The translations under genes were made by a program, and so were the position numbers. The notes beneath the pieces are model-generated. The model did not search any database, was not told the DNA's origin, and worked only from the letters and a program-made list of their open reading frames with translations. Shown piece by piece: positions 1 through 5,414 of a stretch of 10,345 bases of DNA (its first letter is position 1; the number at the start of each line of letters is the position of its first letter). Source of the stretch: Chloroflexi bacterium CG23_combo_of_CG06-09_8_20_14_all_45_10 (GTDB lineage Bacteria > Chloroflexota > Dehalococcoidia > GIF9 > AB-539-J10); contig PCSL01000095.1 in the NCBI GenBank assembly GCA_002772325.1, forward strand, positions 363-10,707, written 5' to 3'.

Positions 1-36
1 TTTAGCATCATTAATCTCTTCTGTTCTTCTCTACTC

Positions 37-45
37 AATGTCACC
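37..45. repeat. Left half of the palindromic target of IS110 element 1
   Basis: AATGTCACC lies just outside the left end of element 1. Joined to the right flank with the element removed, it reads AATGTCACCAT, a 7-base loop (CTCCTTC), then ATGGTGACATT: a perfect 11-bp inverted repeat. Element 1 therefore inserted within the 5' arm of a hairpin. The arm is also the sequence read by the left target guide. Confidence 0.75.
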
Positions 46-1544
46 TATAGAGTAAACTTAGGAATGAGGTTAAAATACTAGTGGAGAGGAATCTGGGGAG
101 AGCACTTTCAATGTCACTGTGGCCAAGACCACCGGAGATGGAACTGTGCCTCCCCAGACCTCTACGGGCAAAACGGTCAAAAGGGAGACGTGCCTTGAGC
201 ACCACTATAGGTAAATCTTGTCCCGTAGCCTCTCAAATAATAACAGGAAAGGAGGTAAGTTTCTATGAAGCGAATCTATGTCGGGATCGATTGGGCTGAT
301 GATCATCATGATATCCACGTTACCGATGATACTGCGGAGGTGCTCGACAGCTTTACTATTCCCTATAACTATGAAGGAATGGAGAAGCTAAGAGAGCGCC
401 TAGCAAAATTCTCCTCCAGCCCGGAGAATGTCTTAGTTGCCATTGAAAGCAACGAGGGGCTACTATTTTGGAATCTGCTAGAGGAAAAATACCAAGTCTA
501 TCTCATCAACCCAAAGGCAATGAGTCGCTATCCCGACAGGTATCGCATAAGTTCGAGCAAATCCGATCCTGAAGACGCCATGGTGCTAGCTAATATCTTA
601 CGCACTGACCTTCATCTCTATAAGCCTTTTTCCAAGGACTCATGGGCTGATGCCAGGCTGAAGCACCTTACACGGGCACATAAATCCTTGATACAGGAGA
701 AGGTAAAGTTAGTTAATCAACTGACTACCCAGCTAAAAAACTATTACCCAGTGGTGCTGCAGATATTCTCCCATCTTGATCAAGAGATCACTCTTGCCTT
801 TCTGCAGCAATACCCATCGCCAGAGAAAGCCAAAACTGCCTCTCTAGAAGAGCTTCAAGACTTCTTTAGAAAGGAGAAATATTCACATCCCGACAAAGTG
901 CTGTTTATCCACAAGTCTCTGCACAGGCCGTCTCTTAAAGCACCCAGGGAATTGGCTGAAATCTACGAGATGATAGTGCTCAGCCTCGTGCCTGTGCTTC
1001 ACTGCCTCTTAGGCCAAATAAAGGGGCTGGAGAAAAGGATAGCCTTGGTATTTGAGGAAAACCCAGCGCACGATATGTTCTCCAGCCTGCCTGCTGGCCC
1101 GATAATCGCCGCTCGCCTCAATGCTGAAGTCGGCAGCGCTAGCGCACGTTATCCTACTAGAGAGTCCCTGCAGACAGAAGCCGGCACAGCACCGGTGACT
1201 AAAAGGAGTGGCAAAAGCATTATAGTGTGCTTCCGCTGGCAGTGTAACAAACACCTCAGAAATGCCGTTCAGAGCTTAGCTCGGGAGAGTGTTCACAAGT
1301 GCCCCTGGGCAAGGAGGTATTTTGCCAACCAGTTGAGGTTAGGGCACAAAGCTTCAAGAGCATACCGCGCTCTCGGTAATAGGTGGACAGCTATCATCTG
1401 GAAAATGCTTCAAGAGGGGCAGTGCTTTAGTCAAGCCCGATTAGAAGACAGCCTAACTAAGGCACTACATAGCTCAATCGGGATAAATAAAGTACTTGCA
1501 ACACTTCAAAAATCTGGCTCCCGAGGGCTTGACAAAGGGAGTCC
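44..1544 (+). mobile_element. IS110-family element 1, complete, with mapped ends
   Basis: A complete IS110-type insertion sequence of about 1.5 kb, made of a structured left noncoding region, a DEDD transposase gene and a very short right end. The junctions are inferred from bridge RNA guides. Left target bases 36-43 are followed by a CC core (44-45) and the left end starts TATAG (46-50). The right end finishes AAAGGGAGT (1534-1542), followed by a CC core (1543-1544) and right target ATCTCC (1545-1550). There are no terminal inverted repeats or long target duplication, as expected for IS110. The right end falls inside the transposase reading frame. The element interrupts a palindrome reconstituted from 37-45 and 1545-1564. 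The exact dinucleotide core is an inference from what both junctions share. Confidence 0.8.
84..234 (+). ncRNA. Bridge RNA of IS110 element 1
   Basis: The left noncoding region folds into two guide loops. The first stem pairs CTGGGGAG (93-100) with CTCCCCAG (150-157) and GCAC (102-105) with GTGC (146-149), enclosing the target loop. The second stem pairs TACGGG (163-168) with CCCGTA (222-227), enclosing the donor loop. An outer GAGAGG (84-89) can pair with CCTCTC (229-234). All four guides of the IS621 model are found. Left target guide CAATGTCAC (109-117) equals the left flank (36-44). Right target guide GGAGATGG (134-141) is the reverse complement of the right flank (1543-1550). Left donor guide AAAGGGAG (180-187) equals the right end (1534-1541). 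Right donor guide CTATAGGT (205-212) is the reverse complement of the left end (43-50). The transcript ends are not known. Confidence 0.82.
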
Positions 1545-1560
1545 ATCTCCTTCATGGTGA
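265..1560 (+). CDS. IS110-family transposase (DEDD recombinase), element 1
   Basis: A bridge-RNA-dependent recombinase of 431 residues. The N-terminal RuvC-like domain carries the acidic tetrad, seen as D9 (VGIDWA), E61 (AIESNEG) and D101/D104 (KSDPEDA). A helical region follows, and then the C-terminal IS116/IS110/IS902 domain (about 272-360), where S315 in the KRSGKS context is the likely catalytic serine. An AAAGGAGGT ribosome site (248-256) sits 8 bases before the ATG. The bridge RNA lies directly upstream on the same strand. Oddly, the reading frame crosses the inferred right end at 1542, so the last five residues (PSPSW) and the stop come from target DNA. No frameshift is seen, so the element may be active. 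Family assignment is firm; the catalytic residue assignments come from family knowledge. Confidence 0.95.
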   Translation: MKRIYVGIDWADDHHDIHVTDDTAEVLDSFTIPYNYEGMEKLRERLAKFSSSPENVLVAIESNEGLLFWNLLEEKYQVYLINPKAMSRYPDRYRISSSKSDPEDAMVLANILRTDLHLYKPFSKDSWADARLKHLTRAHKSLIQEKVKLVNQLTTQLKNYYPVVLQIFSHLDQEITLAFLQQYPSPEKAKTASLEELQDFFRKEKYSHPDKVLFIHKSLHRPSLKAPRELAEIYEMIVLSLVPVLHCLLGQIKGLEKRIALVFEENPAHDMFSSLPAGPIIAARLNAEVGSASARYPTRESLQTEAGTAPVTKRSGKSIIVCFRWQCNKHLRNAVQSLARESVHKCPWARRYFANQLRLGHKASRAYRALGNRWTAIIWKMLQEGQCFSQARLEDSLTKALHSSIGINKVLATLQKSGSRGLDKGSPSPSW

Positions 1561-1609
1561 CATTTTCGCTTAACAATTAAGGGGTGACAAAATCGTAAAA
1601 CATCGACAA
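1554..1609. repeat. Right palindrome arm and 27-base direct repeats
   Basis: ATGGTGACATT (1554-1564) is the right arm of the interrupted target hairpin. It also starts the first of two direct repeats spaced 27 bases apart, at 1556 and 1583, with the pattern GGTGACA-N4-CG-N3-AACA. Repeated GGTGACATTTTCG-type units are reminiscent of the multiple terminal repeats of IS21-like elements, so this may be the scar of an older insertion sequence. That origin is an inference; only the repeats are seen. Confidence 0.5.
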
Positions 1610-1628
1610 AAAAAACCTGAAAAAATGC

Positions 1629-1656
1629 TTGACAGTGCGGGGGGGTGATATAATAT
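1629..1656 (+). promoter_or_regulatory. Sigma70-like promoter of cassette 1
   Basis: A perfect -35 box TTGACA (1629-1634) is followed by an AT-rich -10 region. TATAAT at 1649-1654 gives a short 14-base spacer, while the overlapping TAATAT at 1651-1656 gives 16 bases. A G-run (1639-1645) fills the spacer. It lies about 130-160 bases before the secreted-protein gene, leaving a long leader. The corresponding promoter precedes cassette 2. Confidence 0.55.
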
Positions 1657-1675
1657 AAACTAAGATTTTGGAGAA

Positions 1676-1688
1676 GCTAAACTGTTAC
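1676..1688 (+). promoter_or_regulatory. Conserved 13-base leader element, cassette 1 copy
   Basis: GCTAAACTGTTAC is identical to 6731-6743 in cassette 2 and lies at the same place, downstream of the promoter and upstream of the secreted-protein gene. The surrounding leader DNA has diverged strongly, so this block stands out. It could be an operator or part of a transcript structure; the role is unknown. Confidence 0.45.
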
Positions 1689-1730
1689 GAAAAAGGTTTC
1701 CAGATCATTAAAAGGTCGAGTTTTTGGACA

Positions 1731-1770
1731 ACTTCTGAGGTAGGACACGAATTCTTGCAAAGTGGTTATA
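1731..1770 (+). repeat. Degenerate copy of the cassette leader ORF
   Basis: This stretch aligns imperfectly with the leaders at 6779 and 10270. It shares GAGG, then CACGAATT, then CTTG and a final GGT-TATAG-like end. The reading frame corresponding to H-E-L-L in the other copies gives H-E-F-L here, but no ATG with a good ribosome site is visible. It is probably the decayed or diverged leader of cassette 1. Confidence 0.35.
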
Positions 1771-1787
1771 GATGAAAAGGAGGGAAT

Positions 1788-2732
1788 ATGAAATTCAATA
1801 AATTATCTTCACTATTAGCAATGTGCCTATTGCTAATAACAACGATGTTCACGGCAGTCCCAGCTCATGCCCAAGAACCTACGCAAATAGCTGTAGAAGA
1901 AATGGTGATTACACCTGCCGGCCCTATGCTAAAATCCCACGTTTTTGAAGTTCCAAGCGGCAGCTGCATAGAAGAAACGACCAATGAGATAAGGGTTTAT
2001 GCCTCTCGCTACGATGCAGAACGGGGTGGAAACAAAATATTGGTCATACGTAAAGAACAGGGCAAGAAAGATTCTGTCCAGCCCGCAGCTCAAGGCTGGA
2101 TAGAGGATGCACGAAATTCCGCGTCAAGTATAGCAGAGGTTGGTAGGTTCCAAGCCAACTGGACCGTACCTTCTTCACCACCCAGATTTGGTGGTGCTGG
2201 TATATGTGACTTTCTTTTCCCTGGGTTGCAGCCGGATGCAGGTGGCAAAATAATTCAACCTGTGTTGCAATACGGTCATAGTGATTTTGGCGATTATGGA
2301 AAGTGGTATGGTGCATCTTGGTATGTCAGCGGGGGATACAGCATTCACAGTCCAGGGATAAGTACCGACGTTGGCCACGGCATTTATGGATACATGCAGT
2401 ACTGGTCAGGTGCCAATCCGGGATGGTCAATATATTTTCAAGATACTTGGACAGGCCAAGCAACTGACCTAGAGACATTGGAGACAACGCAGCCGTTTAG
2501 CCCGTACAACGTTGATGCCTTTATAGCATTGGAAGGCTATGGCGTAAGCGGTGATATAGATGTTCCAGGAGATACAACTTTTACAAGCATCTCATTCAAG
2601 AATGTAGCTGGCGGGTCAATAGCTGTACCTCTGGACCGATACTACTGGCCGGGGTGGAGTGGAATACTTACTGGCTTAAGAGTTGATATATTGGATAGCA
2701 ATACCAAAGTAATCCTAAACACCGCTAATTAA
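1788..2732 (+). CDS. Secreted G1 (eqolisin)-like putative glutamic peptidase, paralog 1
   Basis: An exported protein of 314 residues. A Sec signal peptide (1-28) has a clear AHA cleavage site before Q29. A short motif, EEMVITPAGPMLK (37-49), follows at the mature N terminus, then a variable linker, then a beta-rich domain (about 118-314). That domain resembles the peptidase G1/concanavalin-like fold: FQANWTVP (121-128), IIQPVLQYG (155-163), WYGASWYV (173-180), the GHGIYGYMQYW strand (196-206), WSIYFQDTWTG (213-223), ALEGYG (247-252) and DVPGDTTF (258-265). By analogy with scytalidoglutamic peptidase, Q157 and E249 would be the catalytic pair. Activity is inferred and the fold could have become a binding domain. 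The start is fixed by AAGGAGGG (1777-1784). It has a full-length paralog at 6888 and is followed by a lipoprotein gene. Confidence 0.78.
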   Translation: MKFNKLSSLLAMCLLLITTMFTAVPAHAQEPTQIAVEEMVITPAGPMLKSHVFEVPSGSCIEETTNEIRVYASRYDAERGGNKILVIRKEQGKKDSVQPAAQGWIEDARNSASSIAEVGRFQANWTVPSSPPRFGGAGICDFLFPGLQPDAGGKIIQPVLQYGHSDFGDYGKWYGASWYVSGGYSIHSPGISTDVGHGIYGYMQYWSGANPGWSIYFQDTWTGQATDLETLETTQPFSPYNVDAFIALEGYGVSGDIDVPGDTTFTSISFKNVAGGSIAVPLDRYYWPGWSGILTGLRVDILDSNTKVILNTAN

Positions 2733-2752
2733 ACATAGCAGCAACTGGAAAA

Positions 2753-2792
2753 TACTCCAGGGAGTAAACGAATTGCCTCACTCCCTGGGGTA
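2753..2792 (+). promoter_or_regulatory. Intercistronic hairpin, cassette 1
   Basis: A perfect 9-bp inverted repeat, CCAGGGAGT (2757-2765) with ACTCCCTGG (2780-2788), extends to 13 bp including one G-U pair. It starts 21 bases after the stop of the secreted-protein gene. There is no T-tract afterwards, so it is more likely an mRNA stabiliser or attenuator than a full terminator. Cassette 2 has a hairpin of different sequence in the same position. Confidence 0.6.
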
Positions 2793-2857
2793 TGTTAAAA
2801 TTAGAGTTGATTCAGCAGAGTCTGACCTATGTGTTGTTCAGGCTGAAAAGGGGGGGA

Positions 2858-3376
2858 ATGAGAAGATTTTACATTTTATTGATGCTAGTAACTATAGCAA
2901 TGATTGGTGGAGGTCTTTCTTGCTCAAATCATAAGGTACCGGATGGAGAAGAAATTATTAATACACCTGGCGGTCCTATGTACAAAGCCAATGTGCACGA
3001 AGCGGGGGAATCCCCTTGGGCGCCGCCTATTAAGGTAACTGAATTAGTCTTAGGAGCCGATGTCAACGCTCCTCATCTCTGGTACAGGGACTACATAGAA
3101 ACACAAACCGGACAGACCAGAAATAACCTGTTTACTGTTGCAATGTCTACATTGTCTCCTGACACCCCCATAAAAATAGAGCCGGTTAGTGTACCCGCTG
3201 GGATAAAGGTCAAGCATGCAGGTCAGTGGAATAATATGCCACACACGAGCACGAGGCTGCTCCAAATTGAAGTCTCAAAAGACATAAAACCTGGAAAATA
3301 CATGATTAAAATCCGCATTGAAATTGATGGGAAGGATTATGACCGGGTTCCATGTGTAATTAAAGTGCTGGAATAG
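2858..3376 (+). CDS. Putative lipoprotein with shared TP-x-GPM motif, cassette 1
   Basis: Function is not recognised. The ATG at 2858 is chosen over one at 2792 because an AAAAGGGGGG ribosome site precedes it and it gives a proper lipoprotein leader: MRR, a hydrophobic stretch, then GLSC with C22 as the lipidation residue (the -3 Gly is atypical). The product is 172 residues. EEIINTPGGPMYK (31-43) matches the N-terminal motif of both G1-like proteins. The rest is beta-rich and Ig-like in feel: strands around 57-62 and 90-98, then VPAGIKV, and a C-terminal IKPGKYMIKIRIEIDG segment. The C-terminal part resembles the cassette 2 lipoprotein (PPGLEV, then S-x-x-L-P-x-GEY). It lies downstream of the G1-like gene and is probably co-transcribed across the hairpin. 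A surface-anchored partner or inhibitor is possible but unproven. Confidence 0.72.
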   Translation: MRRFYILLMLVTIAMIGGGLSCSNHKVPDGEEIINTPGGPMYKANVHEAGESPWAPPIKVTELVLGADVNAPHLWYRDYIETQTGQTRNNLFTVAMSTLSPDTPIKIEPVSVPAGIKVKHAGQWNNMPHTSTRLLQIEVSKDIKPGKYMIKIRIEIDGKDYDRVPCVIKVLE

Positions 3377-3393
3377 CTGTGTATGATACCCTT

Positions 3394-3810
3394 TTAGCCT
3401 TTTTCCGTCAGCGGTAGCAATATTGAAAAGGTACTTCCCACCCCGACCTTGCTCTCCCCCTCGATTTTCCTGCCGTGAAGCTCAACTATTTGTTTACAGA
3501 TAGCTAAACCCAAGCGCCTCCTCATTCGTCTTATTAACTCGATTGTCGATAAAAACGCTCGAAAATATGCGGTAAATGCTCTTCAGAAATTCCGATGCCG
3601 GTGTCCTTAATGGCAACACAGGTGCTATTGTCCCGCTTGGTAAGAGAGAGGAATATGCTTCCTCCCTTGGGCGTATATAGCGGATGGCGTTATCCAGAAG
3701 GTTCAAAAATAGCTCTCGCAGCTTTACTTCGTCTCTTTTTACTGACAAGTTTTCCGCAGTATCCAGCCGGAACTTTTCTCCAAATCAGCGCCAGTTCTAT
3801 TGCAAAGTGA
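3394..3810 (-). pseudogene. Decayed 3' half of a sensor histidine kinase
   Basis: The minus strand encodes the ATP-binding (HATPase_c) end of a two-component sensor kinase, spread over three frames. An N box, LFLNLLDNAIRYI, lies near 3673-3710. A G1 box, DTGIGIS, is at 3585-3605, followed by an F box, IFERFYR (3546-3566), and then an in-frame stop. A G2-type GLAICKQIVELHG lies around 3470-3510, followed by VGVGSTFSILLPL and a TAA at 3394-3396. At least two frameshifts and one internal stop break it. The sensor and dimerisation parts are missing: homology stops where the second IS110 transposase begins (about 3810-3819), and the missing half is not in this window. It converges with the cassette 1 lipoprotein, ending 17 bases away. 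It is non-functional as read. Confidence 0.85.
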
Positions 3811-3819
3811 AGGTGAGAG

Positions 3820-3823
3820 ATGA
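3820..3823 (+). CDS. 5' exon of transposase 2 (start codon and one base)
   Basis: ATG plus A, directly before the intron GTGTG, with AAGGTGA at 3810-3816 as ribosome site. Spliced to 5415 it forms ATG ATT AAG, restoring a standard IS110 N terminus. This is an inference from frame and family pattern; the RNA has not been seen. Confidence 0.65.
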
Positions 3824-4114
3824 GTGTGCCGAGTAAAGCGTATCCGTTCTTGTTGGTGAAAGTCCAACTTGGGCAAAGGTTAGCCACCAGCCCAACACTT
3901 AATCCCACATTCAACTGGGTAACTGGTTGGACGGTGCGGGAAGCAGGAGGTATCGAGCCATAGTGAAAGCGAACCGATTGAGCCCCGAAATCCACCATCG
4001 TGTCGGAGGCCGATACTGTTCATTAAGGAGCAGGCAGTATTCTTGTAACCGTTATTGGCGAGGTTGTAAGAGCCCGACGGGGTCTGAGAGGATGGCGAGA
4101 TACTACAAGGAGGT
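3824..4114 (+). ncRNA. Group II intron ribozyme domains I-III
   Basis: A 291-base noncoding stretch between the intron 5' end and the maturase ORF. It is rich in the small GNRA-like stems typical of domain I and ends in GACGGGGTCTGAGAGG, characteristic of the domain III/IV boundary in related bacterial introns. No large deletion is obvious. Exon-binding sites were not assigned. This stretch accounts for the lack of genes between the kinase fragment and the maturase. Confidence 0.7.
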
Positions 4115-5375
4115 ATGAACTCGGGAGAGCCAATGTATTCCCTGAGAGAATGCGGTATCAAGCCTATAGACGGTAAGATGCGGCAAGACATTATACATTG
4201 GCAGTCGGACTATCCCATAGTATCGCGGAAGTCCGTGAAAGCGGATGGAGAGAAGGGGATAGCGGTAATGCAGCGGGACGCAAGGGACACATCTGCCAGA
4301 CTCAGAACTGGGGAACAGATGACAACAAAACTTGCGTCCCTAACTCTACGAGCCAGGGGAAATCCGAAAGGTAAGTTTACATCTCTAGCTCACTTACTTA
4401 CTGAGGATTTTCTTGTGGAGTGTTTCTGGGAGCTGAAAAGGGATAAGGCTTCTGGGATAGACGGGGTAGGGGCAAGGGATTATGAGGTCAACTTAGAAGG
4501 GAACATTAAGGATTTAGTGGCAAGGTTGAAGGCAAAGAAATATAAGCCACAACCAGTAAGGCGGGTTTACATACCGAAGAGTGACGGTAGTAAGCGTGGA
4601 TTGGGAATACCCACGGTAGAGGACAAGATGGTGCAGATGGGGATAAAGAAAATCCTTGAAGCAATCTTTGAAGTTGATTTCATGGATGTATCCTTTGGAT
4701 TTCGTCCCAACAGGAGTTGCCATGATGCCTTAGATGTGCTGGACAAGGCAATCATGACCAAGCCAGTCAACTATGTAGTTGATATGGATATTGAGAAATT
4801 CTTTGATAAAGCAAAGACTCAGTAAGTTTGGGTTAAGGATTGCCGAGAGCAAAACAAGGATAATGGAGTTTGGTCATTATGTTTGGGAGAAGGCACAGAA
4901 ACGAGGCAAGAGAGGTGCGACCTTTGATTTTCTGGGATTTACACATTATTGCGATAAAACCAGAAAAGGCAAATTTAAGTTAGGGCGGAAGACGAGTGCC
5001 AAGAAGTTCAGGCAAAAGCTGGAGGAGATGAACCTTTGGTTGAAGAAGGTTCGAAACCTTGTAGGGTTAGAAGAGTGGTGGAAGGTGTTAAGGCTAAAGT
5101 TGCTAGGACACTACCGCTACTATGGAATAAGTGGCAATATAGAGGCACTGAGGAAATTCTATAGACAGACTTCAAAGCTTGCCTACAAATGGATGAATAG
5201 ACGAAGTCAGCGAAAGAGTTTCACCTATGCCCAATATTGTAAGTTTAAGGAATATAACCCTTTGCCTGAGCCGAAGATATATCACTTAACCTATACTCTG
5301 TCATCGTATCGAGGAAGTATTACCGAAGAGCCGAATCTGGGAAATCTGGATGTTCGGTTCTGTGAGGGGCATTAA
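4115..5375 (+). pseudogene. Group II intron reverse transcriptase/maturase, core deleted and frameshifted
   Basis: Two out-of-frame pieces of one intron-encoded protein. Piece 1 (4115-4825) carries the finger motifs: KDKASGIDGV-like RDKASGIDGV (109-118), VYIPKSDGSKRGLGIPT (151-167), the DVSFGFRPNRSCHDAL region (191-206) and DMDIEKFFD (223-231), which holds the first catalytic Asp. It then breaks off. Piece 2 resumes at about 4815 in another frame with RLSKFGLRIAESKTRI, the post-YADD region, followed by the thumb/domain X maturase part (about 4980-5290). The YADD box and neighbouring motifs are absent. Compared with LtrA, roughly 100 residues are missing at about 4810-4818. No HNH endonuclease domain follows, and the last codons run through ribozyme domain V. 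The native start may be the ATG at 4115 or one further in (4268). It should have no reverse transcriptase activity. Confidence 0.9.
5328..5360 (+). ncRNA. Group II intron domain V
   Basis: A 33-base hairpin with lower stem GAGCCGAA (5328-5335) pairing TTCGGTTC (5353-5360), a two-base TG bulge, and an upper stem capped by a GAAA-type loop. It is followed by TGTGAGGGG, the usual sequence after domain V in bacterial introns. It carries the catalytic AGC. It overlaps the end of the maturase ORF, giving the typical EEP...VRFCEG tail. Confidence 0.85.
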
Positions 5376-5414
5376 ATAACTACGGAAGGAGGTTATAAAA
5401 GATGTCTACTCGAC
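5364..5414 (+). ncRNA. Group II intron domain VI and 3' splice site
   Basis: GGCAT (5368-5372) can pair with ATGTC (5402-5406) and ATAAC (5376-5380) with GTTAT (5392-5396), with unpaired A residues (5397-5400) as branch-point candidates. It ends TACTCGAC (5407-5414), with the AY terminus expected of these introns. Unusually, the loop contains AAGGAGG (5386-5392) and the 3' strand contains an ATG (5402) in frame with the downstream transposase. Confidence 0.65.

Larger units (their letters stand above)
3824..5414 (+). mobile_element. Group II intron with defective maturase ORF
   Basis: The intron begins with the consensus GTGTG (3824-3828) and carries recognisable ribozyme segments. These include the GTTGGTGAAAGTCCAAC hairpin (about 3854-3870), GAGCCATAGTGAAAGCGAA (about 3955-3973) and a domain III-like GGCGAGGTTGTAAGAGCCC (about 4058-4076). 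The ORF in domain IV follows, then domain V (5328-5360) and domain VI ending TACTCGAC (5407-5414). Exact removal of 3824-5414 joins ATGA to TTAAG and creates M-I-K-Y-H-V-G-V-D-V-S-K, a normal IS110 transposase start in frame, which strongly supports both ends. The intron-encoded protein is inactivated by an internal deletion, so mobility would need a maturase supplied in trans. Splicing ability is untested. Confidence 0.85.

Noticed and set aside
81..299. 72-codon ORF upstream of transposase 1
   Set aside because: It covers the bridge RNA and overlaps the transposase start; its composition is dictated by RNA stems and it has no good ribosome site or family.
2753..2792. Rho-independent terminator after the first G1-like gene
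   Set aside because: The stem is strong, but no T-tract follows on either strand.
2792..2857. Upstream ATG extending the cassette 1 lipoprotein by 22 residues
   Set aside because: The extension overlaps the intercistronic hairpin and would bury the lipoprotein signal; the ATG at 2858 has a clear ribosome site.
3595..3810. Plus-strand 71-codon ORF over the kinase remnant
   Set aside because: It is antisense to readable histidine kinase boxes and has no independent support.
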